A stretch of DNA of 64,000 bases, taken from NCBI GenBank assembly GCA_016219965.1, contig JACRJM010000003.1, positions 194,299-258,298 on the forward strand. Direction: 5' to 3'. This document shows positions 1-9,357 of this stretch, in pieces. The position numbers were made by a program, and so were the translations under genes. The stretch comes from Candidatus Schekmanbacteria bacterium. GTDB taxonomy: Bacteria; Schekmanbacteria; GWA2-38-11; J061. The notes below the pieces were generated by a model. It saw only the letters and a list, made by a program, of their open reading frames with translations, did not search any database and had not been told where the DNA came from. Every line of letters starts with the position of its first letter. Position 1 is the stretch's first letter.

Positions 1-1
1 A

Positions 2-40
2 AATTATAAAGTGAAAGTATTTCCGGAAAACATGAAGTAA
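2..40 (+). CDS. C-terminal end of a gene entering from the left
   Basis: The first bases keep one plus-strand frame open through twelve codons (ending VFPENMK) to a TAA. The stop lies just ahead of a strong hairpin, as expected for the tail of a plus-strand gene that begins outside the window. Too little is visible to name a family, and a chance reading frame cannot be excluded. Confidence 0.35.
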   Translation, partial: NYKVKVFPENMK

Positions 41-51
41 GTTGCGAAGTC

Positions 52-79
52 AAAATCCCCCGGCAAGCCGGGGGATTTT
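52..79. terminator. bidirectional hairpin terminator
   Basis: A perfect 13-base inverted repeat, with arms AAAATCCCCCGGC and GCCGGGGGATTTT separated by only two bases. The A-run on one side and T-run on the other let it end transcription from both directions. It sits between a plus-strand gene tail and the minus-strand cytochrome gene, where a shared intrinsic terminator is expected. Confidence 0.85.
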
Positions 80-88
80 CAATGTCTA

Positions 89-379
89 TTATTTTTTGCT
101 TACGAACTTCCAGATCGATGTGATTTTTGATTTTGGAATATAATAAAAAGACTGCATTGCACCGGTACCTACCTTGAAAGCAGCTTTGAATTCCTTCAAA
201 GTTAATTTTTTTATGTTTGGACCGGCAAGAGTCCCCTGCCCCCTGCTCCCATGACATGACTTGCAGTGATCCTTGTAAATTACCTTCCATGGATTAGCCG
301 ACGCATTTCTTTCGGCAATCTGGCTAAAGACAATTGTAAAGCTGAATAATACTGCAATAATTACCACAATTCTTTTCAT
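89..379 (-). CDS. small periplasmic c-type cytochrome
   Basis: A 96-residue protein with an N-terminal hydrophobic signal segment (about residues 3-20) and one CKSCH heme motif at 39-43. A downstream methionine near residue 75 (GTGAMQ) is placed to be the distal heme ligand, and the GQGTLAGPNI stretch after the motif is typical of class I cytochrome c. It is probably exported and carries single electrons in the periplasm. It is shorter than most class I cytochromes but has the full fold signature. It stands alone, ending at the hairpin at 52-79, so its redox partner is unknown. Confidence 0.85.
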   Translation of the reverse strand: MKRIVVIIAVLFSFTIVFSQIAERNASANPWKVIYKDHCKSCHGSRGQGTLAGPNIKKLTLKEFKAAFKVGTGAMQSFYYIPKSKITSIWKFVSKK

Positions 380-447
380 CTTTTACCCCTTTCATAATCC
401 AAGTGATTTTGACCATCATTATACAGAAAAAATACAGAAACAAAATA

Positions 448-2610
448 TCAAGTTGTAATTCTTTCCTTTAACAGCGTATATCGTTCCTGCACACGATTGT
501 TGCTGATTGCCATGCCGATGGCTTTCTTGGTACCGACCATTATCACAAGCTGTTTTCCCCGTGTCACTGCCGTATAGATGAGATTTCTCTGGAGAAGGAA
601 ATAATGCTGGACAAGGATAGGTACTATCACCGCCTTATATTCCGAACCCTGCGATTTATGAATTGATATGGCATAGGCAAGGGCAAGCTCGTCAAGCTCG
701 GAAAAATCATAATGCACATATGATGAATCAAAATCAACGACTACAGTCTGCTCCTCAAAATCAATCGATGTTATCCTTCCCATATCGCCGTTGAAAACAT
801 CCTTCTCGTAGTTGTTCTTTATCTGCATCACCTTGTCGTTTACCCTGAAAATGCGGCTTCCCCTTACAAGCTCCTGCTTCTGGGGGTTAAGAATATTCTG
901 AAGCACGCTGTTTAAATTCATGGCTCCGACAGTTCCCTTGTGCATCGGGGTGAGCACCTGTATATCTGTAAACGGGTTAAACCCGAATTTATCAGGAATC
1001 TGTTTACAGTAAAGGTTTTCTATGATTTTTAAAACCTTATCCGGCTCCTCTTCCTGAAAGAAATAGAAATCCCCTCTCCTTGACTGCTCAAACTTAGGAA
1101 TAAATGGAAACTCTCCGCTGTTTATCCTGTGTGCATTGGTTATGATGTTGCTGTTTCCCTCCTGCCTGAAAATCTTTTCAAGCCTTACGACGGGAATCCT
1201 TTTCGATTCAATCAGGTCGCGAAGCAGATTGCCGGGTCCAACAGAAGGAAGCTGGTAGATGTCTCCCACCATAAGGAGCCTCATATTTTGAGGCAAAGCC
1301 TCTAAAAACTCGCTGAAAAGTGGGATGTCGATCATTGATGCCTCGTCTAAGATTATAATGTCTGCCTTCAACTGAGAACCGCCGTTCTTTTGAAATCCTC
1401 CGAGATTGGGATTGTACTCAAGCAAGCGGTGGATCGTCTTTGCCTCCATCCCTGTCACCTCAGAGAGCCTTTTTGCAGCCCTTCCGGTAGGCGCAGCAAG
1501 GAGCGCCTTCAACTGTCTTCTTTTGCAGAGCCTTGTAATGAATTTAAGGATAGTGGTCTTTCCTGTTCCGGGTCCGCCTGTGATTATCGCAAGACGGTTT
1601 TTAAGCGCGCAGTTTATTGCCTCCTTCTGCTCATGTGCGAGCCTTATCTTAAGGACCGTCTCCATCTCAGCAAGCTCAAGCTCGATTGACTCCGCAGGTA
1701 AAAGCGTGCCATCCAGGCAGACAGAAGAAATATAATCTGCGATCTTCTGCTCTGCTTCATACATACTTCTAAGATATATAAGAGAGCGGCGGTCAGGCGA
1801 TATATTTTCCTCGCGTATGGCGAGACCTTCAAGGATAAGCGACTGTAAAGCCCCGGAAATCACTTCTTTTTCCTCATGCTCAAGGAGCTTTACACATTCA
1901 TCTATAAGCAGATCTTCCGGATAGCACACATGGCCGTCTTCTAAAATGGCTCCAAGCTGATAGAGAAGCGCAGCCTTTGCACGCTCAGGAGAGCTCTTGT
2001 CAAACCCGCTTGCAAGGGCAATCTTATCCGCAGTCTTGAATCCGATTCCAATTATGTCGTATGCAAGGCGGTAGGGATTCTCCTTTAATATGGGAATACA
2101 TCCGCTCCCGTAAGTCTTGTATATCCTCGATGCATAGGCAGGACTTATCCCGAAGGATTGAAGGAAAATCATTACATCTCTTATCCCCTTCTGCTCAGAC
2201 CAGGATTTTGTAATGACAGCAAGTTTTTTCTCGCCTATGCCTTCGATATCTTTTAAAAGCTGGGGGGAATTGTCGAGGACATCTATCACCTTGTCACCGT
2301 AGGCATCAACAAGGCGTTTTGCAAGGACAGGCCCAACTCCTTTTATCAATCCTGAGGCAAGGTACTTCTCTATGCCGCTCCTTGTCTTGGGGAAGACCCA
2401 CTTGTATAAATCAACCCTGAACTGTTCGCCGAATTTCTTATGTGTTATCCATTCCCCTTCAAGACGGAGCGTCTCGCCGGCACTTATCCCCTGCATATTA
2501 CCAACAGCGGTCACGCCTGACTTGTCGTCAACGAGGATTTTGAGAACAGTGTAGCCGTTCTCCTCATTGTTGTAGATTATGCGGTCAATCATTCCCTGTA
2601 TTACAGCCAT
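448..2610 (-). CDS. recD2: RecD2-type DNA helicase
   Basis: A 720-residue superfamily 1B helicase, a normal length for RecD2 proteins that act without RecBC. The N-terminal region (to about residue 200) carries helix-hairpin-helix-like repeats (SGLIKGVGPVLAKRL, IEGIGEKKL). Walker A (GGPGTGKTT) is near residue 345, Walker B (ILDEASMID) near 420, and the C-terminal helicase motif (AYAISIHKSQGSEY) near 650. RecD2 is a 5'-3' helicase linked to repair and replication-fork processing. Homology to conjugative TraA helicases exists, but no relaxase domain is present. It is monocistronic and not associated with recB or recC here. Confidence 0.93.
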   Translation of the reverse strand: MAVIQGMIDRIIYNNEENGYTVLKILVDDKSGVTAVGNMQGISAGETLRLEGEWITHKKFGEQFRVDLYKWVFPKTRSGIEKYLASGLIKGVGPVLAKRLVDAYGDKVIDVLDNSPQLLKDIEGIGEKKLAVITKSWSEQKGIRDVMIFLQSFGISPAYASRIYKTYGSGCIPILKENPYRLAYDIIGIGFKTADKIALASGFDKSSPERAKAALLYQLGAILEDGHVCYPEDLLIDECVKLLEHEEKEVISGALQSLILEGLAIREENISPDRRSLIYLRSMYEAEQKIADYISSVCLDGTLLPAESIELELAEMETVLKIRLAHEQKEAINCALKNRLAIITGGPGTGKTTILKFITRLCKRRQLKALLAAPTGRAAKRLSEVTGMEAKTIHRLLEYNPNLGGFQKNGGSQLKADIIILDEASMIDIPLFSEFLEALPQNMRLLMVGDIYQLPSVGPGNLLRDLIESKRIPVVRLEKIFRQEGNSNIITNAHRINSGEFPFIPKFEQSRRGDFYFFQEEEPDKVLKIIENLYCKQIPDKFGFNPFTDIQVLTPMHKGTVGAMNLNSVLQNILNPQKQELVRGSRIFRVNDKVMQIKNNYEKDVFNGDMGRITSIDFEEQTVVVDFDSSYVHYDFSELDELALAYAISIHKSQGSEYKAVIVPILVQHYFLLQRNLIYTAVTRGKQLVIMVGTKKAIGMAISNNRVQERYTLLKERITT

Positions 2611-2802
2611 AGTGCTGCTAATGTATTTTATATGTTAGCTTGATGTCAAACAGTTTAGCTTTCAGATATCTGTTTATTCGTAGTTTTTTAATGGAAATAC
2701 CGGATGGTTTTTGTTAAAAAGATTATAATCTTAAAATTAGATTTAAGTTCAGTGCGTTGGTTTACATTTATTAAAAAATTGATTTTTTATAACAACAGAT
2801 AA

Positions 2803-3063
2803 ATGGCAAAAAATATATTAAATATAGTTCTGTCTGGACTTTGTGATAAGAATATTAGATTTGAAGAGTTAAAGAAGCTGATTTTGAGTTTTAGTTTTGA
2901 CTGTCGTGTTAGAGGAGACCATCATATATTCTCAAAGAGCGGCATTGCTGAAATTATTAATCTTCAGCCACTCCGTGATGGTAAAGCAAAACCATATCAG
3001 GTTAAACAGGTGAGAAATATTATCCTGAGATATAAACTCCATAAGGAGGATAAAAATGTATAA
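2803..3063 (+). CDS. hicA: HicA-like mRNA interferase toxin
   Basis: An 86-residue protein with the HicA double-stranded-RNA-binding-like fold: an N-terminal helix (FEELKKLILSFSF), the catalytic histidine context GDHHIFSKSG, and a C-terminal KPYQVKQVRNIIL stretch. HicA toxins cut mRNA and are neutralised by HicB. The stop overlaps the start of the next gene, the standard HicAB arrangement. The ribosome site ahead of the ATG is weak. HicA is longer here than the usual ~60 residues but within the long-form range. Confidence 0.85.
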   Translation: MAKNILNIVLSGLCDKNIRFEELKKLILSFSFDCRVRGDHHIFSKSGIAEIINLQPLRDGKAKPYQVKQVRNIILRYKLHKEDKNV

Positions 3064-3265
3064 ATATGAAGTGATTGTTTACTGGAGCAATGAAGATAAA
3101 GCATACATAGCTGAAGTGCCGGAACTGCCAGGATGCATGGCAGATGGTACAACCTATGAAGATGCCATCCGGAATGCGCAAGTAGTTATTTCCGAGTGGA
3201 TAGAAACTTCAAAAAGACTAAAAAGAGAAATACCTAAACCAAAAGGCAAGCTGGCATACGCGTAA
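3056..3265 (+). CDS. hicB: HicB-family antitoxin
   Basis: A 69-residue protein with the partial RNase H-like fold of HicB: YEVIVYWSNEDKAYIAEVPELPGC, followed by the TYEDAIRNAQ helix. It has no long C-terminal DNA-binding domain, so it is the short HicB form. The start overlaps hicA by 8 bases and is preceded by an AAGGAGG ribosome site 7 bases upstream, favouring translation over the toxin's weak site. Its expected role is binding and inhibiting the adjacent HicA. Confidence 0.9.
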   Translation: MYKYEVIVYWSNEDKAYIAEVPELPGCMADGTTYEDAIRNAQVVISEWIETSKRLKREIPKPKGKLAYA

Positions 3266-3319
3266 TCTAAAGGAAGGGACTGACTCCTGGTAAAAAATTG
3301 ATGAGCCGGAAAAAATATT

Positions 3320-4429
3320 ATGAAGATACTTGACCGATATGTTTTAAAGGAATTTTTGAGGTACCTTTTTCTGACACTTTGCATCTTTGTCGCCATCTAT
3401 CTTATTGCTGACCTATTTGAAAGGGTAGATGAGATCATAGAGCACAAGGTATCGCTGATGGTTGCTGTAAAATACTTTATCTACAAATCCCCGCTTATGT
3501 TCTTTAATGTCTTCCCCTTTGCCATGCTCTTTGCTTCGCTTCTTACGGTAAGACAGTTTGTCGGGAATAATGAGCTTATTGCAGTTTGCGCAAGCTCAGT
3601 TTCTCCCTACAGGTTCTTTTTTCCTGTTGTTATGTGCGGAGTGTTTTTTTCGGTCACTATATTCCTTGCCAACGAGGTAGTTCTTCCCTACACAAACGGG
3701 GTCGTCGAGAACCTTGAGTACGAGATAAAAGGTAAAGTCAACCCCATATACCGTCCCTCAAGCAACAAGGTTCAGGAGATATGGTACCGCGGGGCAGGAA
3801 ATACCTTCTACAATATGGACATGCTCATAAAATCTTCAGAAGAATTGAGGAAGGTCACAATCTATAAGATAGATAATGATTTTGCCCTGAAAGAAAGGGT
3901 TGATGCCGAGAAGGCAAAGTATCGAGATGGCAAGTGGACATTAATAAACGGCATGGAACTTAAATTTAAAAAAGATAACTGGGACATTAAGGAAACTTTT
4001 ACCAAACGACCCGGGGACATCAAAGAGAAATTTGAAGATTTCCTCAAGGTTGAGAAAAAATCCGAATCAATGTCATTCTTTGAGCTTCAAAGTTATCTGG
4101 CACGCATAAAGAACACAGGGATCGCTCCCCAGCAGTATGTAAAGTATCTTGTGGATCTTCACAGCAAGATTTCCGTTCCTGCGTCAGCAGTGGTAATGAC
4201 TATACTTGGAATACCCTTTGCACTAAGGAGCAGAAGGTTCAAGGGTGCAATGTCAGGAATAGCTTTAAGCATTGCCATCGGATTTTCTTACTGGATAATC
4301 TTCTATATGCTCATATCTATGGGGCATGGCGGGAAGATCCCTGCCATAATCGCAGCTTATGGCGCTGTAGCAATATTTGGCGCCGCGGGATTTTATCTGT
4401 TCTCAGATCTTAACAGGAAGATCATCTGA
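3320..4429 (+). CDS. LptF/LptG family lipopolysaccharide export permease
   Basis: A 369-residue YjgP/YjgQ-family membrane protein. It starts with the family signature MKILDRYVLKEFLRYL, has three N-terminal membrane segments (about 15-35, 60-80, 95-120), a large periplasmic beta-jellyroll domain (about 130-265) and three C-terminal membrane segments. LptF and LptG form the inner-membrane permease that, with LptB, lifts lipopolysaccharide toward the outer membrane, so this supports a Gram-negative envelope. Only one of the usual pair is here; F and G cannot be told apart from this sequence alone. Confidence 0.88.
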   Translation: MKILDRYVLKEFLRYLFLTLCIFVAIYLIADLFERVDEIIEHKVSLMVAVKYFIYKSPLMFFNVFPFAMLFASLLTVRQFVGNNELIAVCASSVSPYRFFFPVVMCGVFFSVTIFLANEVVLPYTNGVVENLEYEIKGKVNPIYRPSSNKVQEIWYRGAGNTFYNMDMLIKSSEELRKVTIYKIDNDFALKERVDAEKAKYRDGKWTLINGMELKFKKDNWDIKETFTKRPGDIKEKFEDFLKVEKKSESMSFFELQSYLARIKNTGIAPQQYVKYLVDLHSKISVPASAVVMTILGIPFALRSRRFKGAMSGIALSIAIGFSYWIIFYMLISMGHGGKIPAIIAAYGAVAIFGAAGFYLFSDLNRKII

Positions 4430-4460
4430 TACATCCCTACCCCTGCTTTTATATTTATTA

Positions 4461-4500
4461 CGCTGAGGCAGTTTAGCGCAGAGTGCGAATTGCTTCAGCG
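4461..4500. terminator. possible hairpin between convergent genes
   Basis: Inverted repeat CGCTGAGGCA and TGCTTCAGCG (nine pairs plus one G-T) with a 20-base loop, lying exactly between the convergent LptF/G and carbonic-anhydrase genes. There is no clear T-run on either side, so it is a weak terminator candidate. Confidence 0.35.
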
Positions 4501-5004
4501 TTAACGGTAAGCCCTGCAAAGCTCTATATAATTCACTGCCGACTGCAAAATCCCTTCAATCTCTTCTTGTGCAAGTTTCCTTTTTGGCTTTGCCGGTATT
4601 CCCATAGCAAGGGTTCCCGGCTCGATTACGGCATGTTCCGGAACAACAGCGCCTGCGCCTATTATACAGCCATCACCTATCTTAGCATCGTCTAATATTA
4701 CGGCACCCATCCCGATGAGACAGGAGTTTCCTATTTTACAGCCGTGCAATATTGCGCCATGCCCAACTGTGACATCATCTCCGATTATCAAAGGATATTT
4801 GTCGGTTGTCACATGAAGCATTGAGCCGTCCTGTATGTTGGTGCGCTTGCCAATCCTTATGAAATTGACATCTCCCCGAGCCACGGTCTTATACCAGAGG
4901 CTTGAAAGCTCATCGACTATGACATCTCCTATTATATCTGCCGACTCTGCTATGAATGCGTTCGGGGCGATTTGCGGTTCAATGTTTTTGTATTTTATTA
5001 TCAT
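4501..5004 (-). CDS. gamma-carbonic anhydrase-like hexapeptide protein
   Basis: A 167-residue left-handed beta-helix protein made of hexapeptide repeats (IGDDVT, IGNSCL, IGDGCI and so on). Three histidines at 64, 82 and 87 (MLHVT, VGHGAILHGC) match the zinc ligands of gamma-class carbonic anhydrases and YrdA/PaaY relatives. Many family members have no demonstrated anhydrase activity, so the reaction is uncertain. The start (MIIKYKN) overlaps the 3' end of the precorrin-2 dehydrogenase gene by 26 bases, making it the last gene of a three-gene heme/siroheme operon. Confidence 0.87.
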   Translation of the reverse strand: MIIKYKNIEPQIAPNAFIAESADIIGDVIVDELSSLWYKTVARGDVNFIRIGKRTNIQDGSMLHVTTDKYPLIIGDDVTVGHGAILHGCKIGNSCLIGMGAVILDDAKIGDGCIIGAGAVVPEHAVIEPGTLAMGIPAKPKRKLAQEEIEGILQSAVNYIELCRAYR

Positions 5005-5650
5005 TGTTAAAACCAGCTCCTATTTTATTAAGGAATTTATTTATTTCCTGTAAGCTTTCTTTCCTTCGAATCATTTCAAGCAAAACCCCGTCTGAGACTT
5101 TATTGAAGATTCTTTTCTTTGCAGATTGCGGGAGATTGTTTTTTATTGCCTCCTCTCTCACCTTTGAAAGAATCTTTGCGTAAAGTGTGTACTCCCTTCC
5201 AATTTCCTTTTCAATATACTTTCTCATTGCCTTTGCAAGGAACGGCGCGTTCCCATCTGTTGATATTGCAATGGATAATGTGCCACGCCTGACTATTGAT
5301 GGAAGGGTAAAATCGCAAAGTGAGGGCTTGTCCGCGACATTCACGATTATGCCGGCTTTACGGGCATCAGCGGCTACTTTTTTATTTATGCTTTCATCGT
5401 CTGTCGCAGCCATTACAACAAAAGCTCGTTTTAAATCAGTCCCTCTGTAATTTCTCGCAAGAACCTTTATTTCTCCTTTTTGAGCAAGCCTTAAAAGCGA
5501 GGGCAAAATTTCTCTTCCTATCAGTTTCACATTGGCGCCGCATCTTAAAAGCCCTCTTACTTTTCTTTCAGCAACCTTTCCCCCTCCTATGACCACACAT
5601 AGCTTGCCGCTTAGGTTGAGATTTGCCGGGTATAGAAATTTTTTTGTCAT
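4979..5650 (-). CDS. precorrin-2 dehydrogenase / sirohydrochlorin ferrochelatase (CysG N-terminal type)
   Basis: A 223-residue protein with an N-terminal Rossmann motif (VVIGGGKVAERKV, about residues 18-30), an NAD-binding core, and the VADKPSLCDFTLPSIVRRGTL signature that marks the Met8p/SirC family, followed by a helical C-terminal domain. It oxidises precorrin-2 to sirohydrochlorin with NAD and may insert iron, feeding siroheme or the alternative heme route. No uroporphyrinogen methyltransferase domain is fused. The start overlaps the hemL stop by 4 bases (ATGA), implying translational coupling. Confidence 0.9.
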   Translation of the reverse strand: MTKKFLYPANLNLSGKLCVVIGGGKVAERKVRGLLRCGANVKLIGREILPSLLRLAQKGEIKVLARNYRGTDLKRAFVVMAATDDESINKKVAADARKAGIIVNVADKPSLCDFTLPSIVRRGTLSIAISTDGNAPFLAKAMRKYIEKEIGREYTLYAKILSKVREEAIKNNLPQSAKKRIFNKVSDGVLLEMIRRKESLQEINKFLNKIGAGFNNDNKIQKH

Positions 5651-6942
5651 ATCCTTGAGAGTTTAGTAAATGACTTCTCCGCAGCATCTAAAGTTTTTCG
5701 AAGTTGCGCATCACTATGCGCAGAGGATATGAAATTCGCCTCAAACTGCGATGGCGGGATATAGACCCCTTCGCAAAGCATGAGGTTGAAGTAACGGGCA
5801 TAAAGAGAAGTATCAGAACTTTGCGCATCGGTGAAATTCTTAACCTCATCGCGATTAGTAAAAAAAACAGTGAACATGGAGCCAGCCCTGTTTATCACTA
5901 CATTTATTCTGTTTTTCGAAGCTATATTTTTAAGCTCTTTGCAGAGCTTCTCTGCTTTTGAATCAAGCCTTCTGTAAAATCCTTCCTTTAAAATTTCTTT
6001 TATGGTCGCAATGCCGCAGGCGCAGGAAACGGGATTTCCCGACAATGTCCCTGCCTGATATACATCCCCTACCGGAGAAACCTTATCCATTATCTTAGCT
6101 TTCCCTCCATAAGCTCCAACCGGCATCCCGCCTCCAATAATTTTTCCGAGGCATGTAAGGTCAGGCTTTATCCGGTAAAGCGCCTGTGCTCCTCCAGCTC
6201 CGAGCCTGAATCCTGTAATCACCTCATCGAATACAAGGAGTGAACCGTATTTTTCTGTGATACTGCGAAGAGAAGATAGAAAATCTTTTTCCGGCAGCAC
6301 TACTCCCATGTTTCCTGCCACAGGCTCAACAATTACACAGGCAATGTCTTGGCCGTATCTGGCAAATAGTTTTTTAACAGCTTCAATGTCATTGTATGGC
6401 GCAATAAGAGTATCTTTAATTATGTCGTGAGGAACGCCCGCAGAGGAACTCACAGAGAATGTGGCAAGCCCTGAGCCTGCACTTACAAGAAGAGGATCCC
6501 AGTGTCCATGATATGAGCCTTCAAATTTGATTATTTTATTTCTTCCTGTATATCCTCTTGCAAGACGGATTGCGCTCATCACAGCCTCGGTGCCGGAATT
6601 TACAAGCCTCACTTTTTCAATCGATGGGATCTGTTTTACGATAAGCTCGCAAAGCTTAAGCCCTGCCTCAGTGGGAGCGCCGAAGCTTGTTCCATTATGA
6701 AGCGCTTTTTCTGTTGCAGAGATTACCTTTGGATGAGCATGACCAACTATAAGCGGTCCCCATGAGCAGACATAATCAATGTAACTGTTCCCGTCAGCAT
6801 CAAAGACTGCCGCGCCTTCCCCTCTTTCTATGAAAATAGGCGTGCCGCCCACAGCTTTCCATGCACGCACCGGACTGTTGACGCCGCCGGGGATGATTTC
6901 TAGCGCATGTTTAAAAAGATTTTTTGAATAAGTTTTCTTCAT
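5647..6942 (-). CDS. hemL: glutamate-1-semialdehyde 2,1-aminomutase
   Basis: A 431-residue PLP enzyme of aminotransferase class III, full length for HemL. Visible signatures are PGGVNSPVRAW near the N-terminus, GSYHGHWD, the FDEVITGFR cofactor-binding stretch, and the PLP lysine in LGKIIGGGMPVGAYGG near residue 266. It converts glutamate-1-semialdehyde to 5-aminolevulinate in the C5 route to tetrapyrroles. It leads the operon with precorrin-2 dehydrogenase, which fits tetrapyrrole synthesis. The start is divergent from the MFS gene at 7029. Confidence 0.96.
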   Translation of the reverse strand: MKKTYSKNLFKHALEIIPGGVNSPVRAWKAVGGTPIFIERGEGAAVFDADGNSYIDYVCSWGPLIVGHAHPKVISATEKALHNGTSFGAPTEAGLKLCELIVKQIPSIEKVRLVNSGTEAVMSAIRLARGYTGRNKIIKFEGSYHGHWDPLLVSAGSGLATFSVSSSAGVPHDIIKDTLIAPYNDIEAVKKLFARYGQDIACVIVEPVAGNMGVVLPEKDFLSSLRSITEKYGSLLVFDEVITGFRLGAGGAQALYRIKPDLTCLGKIIGGGMPVGAYGGKAKIMDKVSPVGDVYQAGTLSGNPVSCACGIATIKEILKEGFYRRLDSKAEKLCKELKNIASKNRINVVINRAGSMFTVFFTNRDEVKNFTDAQSSDTSLYARYFNLMLCEGVYIPPSQFEANFISSAHSDAQLRKTLDAAEKSFTKLSRI

Positions 6943-7028
6943 TGTTGCCTATGTTAAAATATGTGTTATTACTTATTGGAAAACTTATAACTGTATCAAA
7001 GCCATTAATCAATATTGGTATTTGAAGC

Positions 7029-8177
7029 ATGGGTAATTCACGAAAAATCCTAATAGTTTTCGCTATAGCGTCATTTTTAAATGACCTTGGCTCGGACATG
7101 ATCCAGCCCCTCTGGCCTCTTTATGTAAGAGAGGTTATGGGAGCAAGCATGGTTGTGCTCGGTTTCATTGATGGACTTGGCAACGCCATTGTCTCAATCT
7201 CACAGGCGGTTTCAGGATATCTTTCAGATAAAATGAAGCGGAGGAAGATTTTCATCTGGGTTGGCTATCTGATGGGAGGAACTTCAAGGCTTGGCTATTC
7301 CATTGCCCCCACATGGCATTGGCTCATTCCCTTCAAATGTTTAGACAGGGCAGGAAAAATGAGAGGAGCACCCCGCGATGCCATGATTGCCGATGAATCA
7401 ACCAATGAGACAAGAGGAAAAAATTTCGGAATATTGAGAGCAATGGACAATGCAGGAGCTCTTTGCGGTGTGATATTGGGAATCCTGCTGATAGAGAGCA
7501 TAGGTTACAGGTCCCTTTTCATTCTTGCCGCCATTCCATCAATATTAGGAGCCATTCTTATAATTCTTTTTATAAAGGAACAGCGGAAGGGGACGGATGG
7601 GAAGGAGTTCTCATTAAAGAACATTAATAAAAATTTCAGGCTATTTCTTATTGCGAGCTCTATCTTCGGGCTTGGAAACTTCAGCTATTCTTTTCTTCTT
7701 ATTGCCGCAAGGGGCGCAGGTTTTAAGACTACATCCATTCCTGTTCTATATCTCATCTACACTTTCATTGCAGCTTTGATGTCCCTCCCCTTTGGAAAAC
7801 TTGCTGATAGTTTAGGGAGGAAAAAGACGCTTCTAATCTCATTCATATTCTTCATGCTCATGTGCCTTGGGTTTTCAGTGATAGATTCAAATCCTGTGCT
7901 TGTAATAACGCTTTTTGTCCTCTATGGTCTTCACCTTGCAGCAATAGAGCCTGCACAGAAGGCATTAGCTTCAGAGATTGTCCCGCAGGCAATGCGGGGG
8001 ACAGCGCTTGGCACACTCCAGATGGCAACAGGGATCCTGACCCTGCCGTCTTCGATAATCGCAGGATTCCTCTGGGAAAAATCAGGGAATATCTATCCAT
8101 TTATTTTCTCTTTCCTCCTCACCGCCGTGGCCTCGGTGTTACTCATGTTTGTGAAGGAGGAAAAGCAATCTTTATAA
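7029..8177 (+). CDS. MFS transporter
   Basis: A 382-residue integral membrane protein with about 12 predicted helices and two MFS-type loops (GYLSDKMKRRK after helix 2 and GKLADSLGRKKT after helix 8). The N-terminal stretch NDLGSDMIQPLWPLYV resembles a subfamily often annotated as tetracycline- or multidrug-like efflux, but the substrate cannot be read from the sequence. It is divergent from hemL and probably monocistronic. Confidence 0.85.
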   Translation: MGNSRKILIVFAIASFLNDLGSDMIQPLWPLYVREVMGASMVVLGFIDGLGNAIVSISQAVSGYLSDKMKRRKIFIWVGYLMGGTSRLGYSIAPTWHWLIPFKCLDRAGKMRGAPRDAMIADESTNETRGKNFGILRAMDNAGALCGVILGILLIESIGYRSLFILAAIPSILGAILIILFIKEQRKGTDGKEFSLKNINKNFRLFLIASSIFGLGNFSYSFLLIAARGAGFKTTSIPVLYLIYTFIAALMSLPFGKLADSLGRKKTLLISFIFFMLMCLGFSVIDSNPVLVITLFVLYGLHLAAIEPAQKALASEIVPQAMRGTALGTLQMATGILTLPSSIIAGFLWEKSGNIYPFIFSFLLTAVASVLLMFVKEEKQSL

Positions 8178-8258
8178 TCTATTTGACTGGAGCAATAAAA
8201 AAACATTGCTTCAACATAGCAAGGTTAATTATTATATAAAAAATAACTTATCTCCCAA

Positions 8259-9257
8259 ATGCCAGCTAAAAAATTCAGCCATCTGAAGAAAAAAGAAACA
8301 AAGAACTATATCTCCCAGAAGATTACGAGCATACTCAAGATACTGAGCATGATTGACATGGGGAAAAAGGTCACTGCCCGAAGCCTTGCCGAAGAATTCG
8401 AATGCTCTGAAAAAACAATCTACCGCTACATTAAAACAATAATCGAAGCGGATTTTCCCATATATTTTGACAAGGAAGCAGGTTCTTATGTTTTCCAGGA
8501 GGATTTTTCCCTTAAACAATTTGTGCTGAGCCCTGAAGACCTTTCTGATTTTATTGTTTTGAAGGATCTCGTTAACAGTCTGGGGCTTCCGGCAGATTCA
8601 GCCATAAAAAAGATATTTGATAAGATCACCGCCGCCGTAAAGGGTGCTCATGACGGAAAGAAGTCTTCCATAGTAATAGATCTTGGCGAAAAGCCGGCTT
8701 CTCCGGTTATAGACAAAGCACTCAGCATAATAAACGAGGCTATAAAGAAAAGGGTAAAAGTCCGGATGAAATATTTTACTTTGGGAAGAAAGAAACTGAC
8801 GGAAAGAGAAGTCTCTCCCTATGGGCTCATATTCCATGAGGGTTTCTGGTATCTTATTGGGAAATGTAGTTTGCATTATGAAATCCGCACCTTTGCATGC
8901 GACCAGATAAGGGAAATAGAACTAACTGACGAGCGTTTTGGATACCCTTCTGATTTTAGTCTTCAAAAATTCATGTCCCAAAGCTTCGGAATTATAACAG
9001 GCGAGGAGCCGATTGATGTTGCTATAAGATTCAGCTCTACAGTTGCCGCTCAGGTATTAAGAAAAAAATGGCATTCATCGCAGAAAGAAGAAAAACTTCC
9101 TGACGGAAATGTCATCCTCAGGTTTCAGGTTTCCGGTATAAAAGAGATAAAGAACTGGATAAATTCCTGGCTTCCTCATTGCGAAGTTTTAGAACCTACC
9201 GAGCTTCGCGAAGACATAAAAGAAGAATTAAAACAAGCAGCTAAGCTCTACAAATAA
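8259..9257 (+). CDS. WYL-domain transcriptional regulator
   Basis: A 332-residue protein with an N-terminal HTH_11-like winged helix (ILSMIDMGKKVTARSLAEEFECSEKTIYRYIKTI, about 28-62) and a WYL domain with the signature GLIFHEGFWYLIGKC (about 190-205). A C-terminal WCX-like extension (FSSTVAAQVLRKKWHSSQ) follows. WYL regulators sense nucleic-acid or nucleotide ligands and often control defence or repair genes. It sits directly upstream of the nuclease/ArdC-like gene set and may regulate it, though no operator was identified. Confidence 0.9.
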   Translation: MPAKKFSHLKKKETKNYISQKITSILKILSMIDMGKKVTARSLAEEFECSEKTIYRYIKTIIEADFPIYFDKEAGSYVFQEDFSLKQFVLSPEDLSDFIVLKDLVNSLGLPADSAIKKIFDKITAAVKGAHDGKKSSIVIDLGEKPASPVIDKALSIINEAIKKRVKVRMKYFTLGRKKLTEREVSPYGLIFHEGFWYLIGKCSLHYEIRTFACDQIREIELTDERFGYPSDFSLQKFMSQSFGIITGEEPIDVAIRFSSTVAAQVLRKKWHSSQKEEKLPDGNVILRFQVSGIKEIKNWINSWLPHCEVLEPTELREDIKEELKQAAKLYK

Positions 9258-9357
9258 AATATTTTCCACCCGGACACCCCCCTGTCTGTAATCCCTTTTA
9301 TATTGGATTCAGAAATGGAGATAAAAAGTAAATGAAAATTTTAAGGAGGCAATTTCC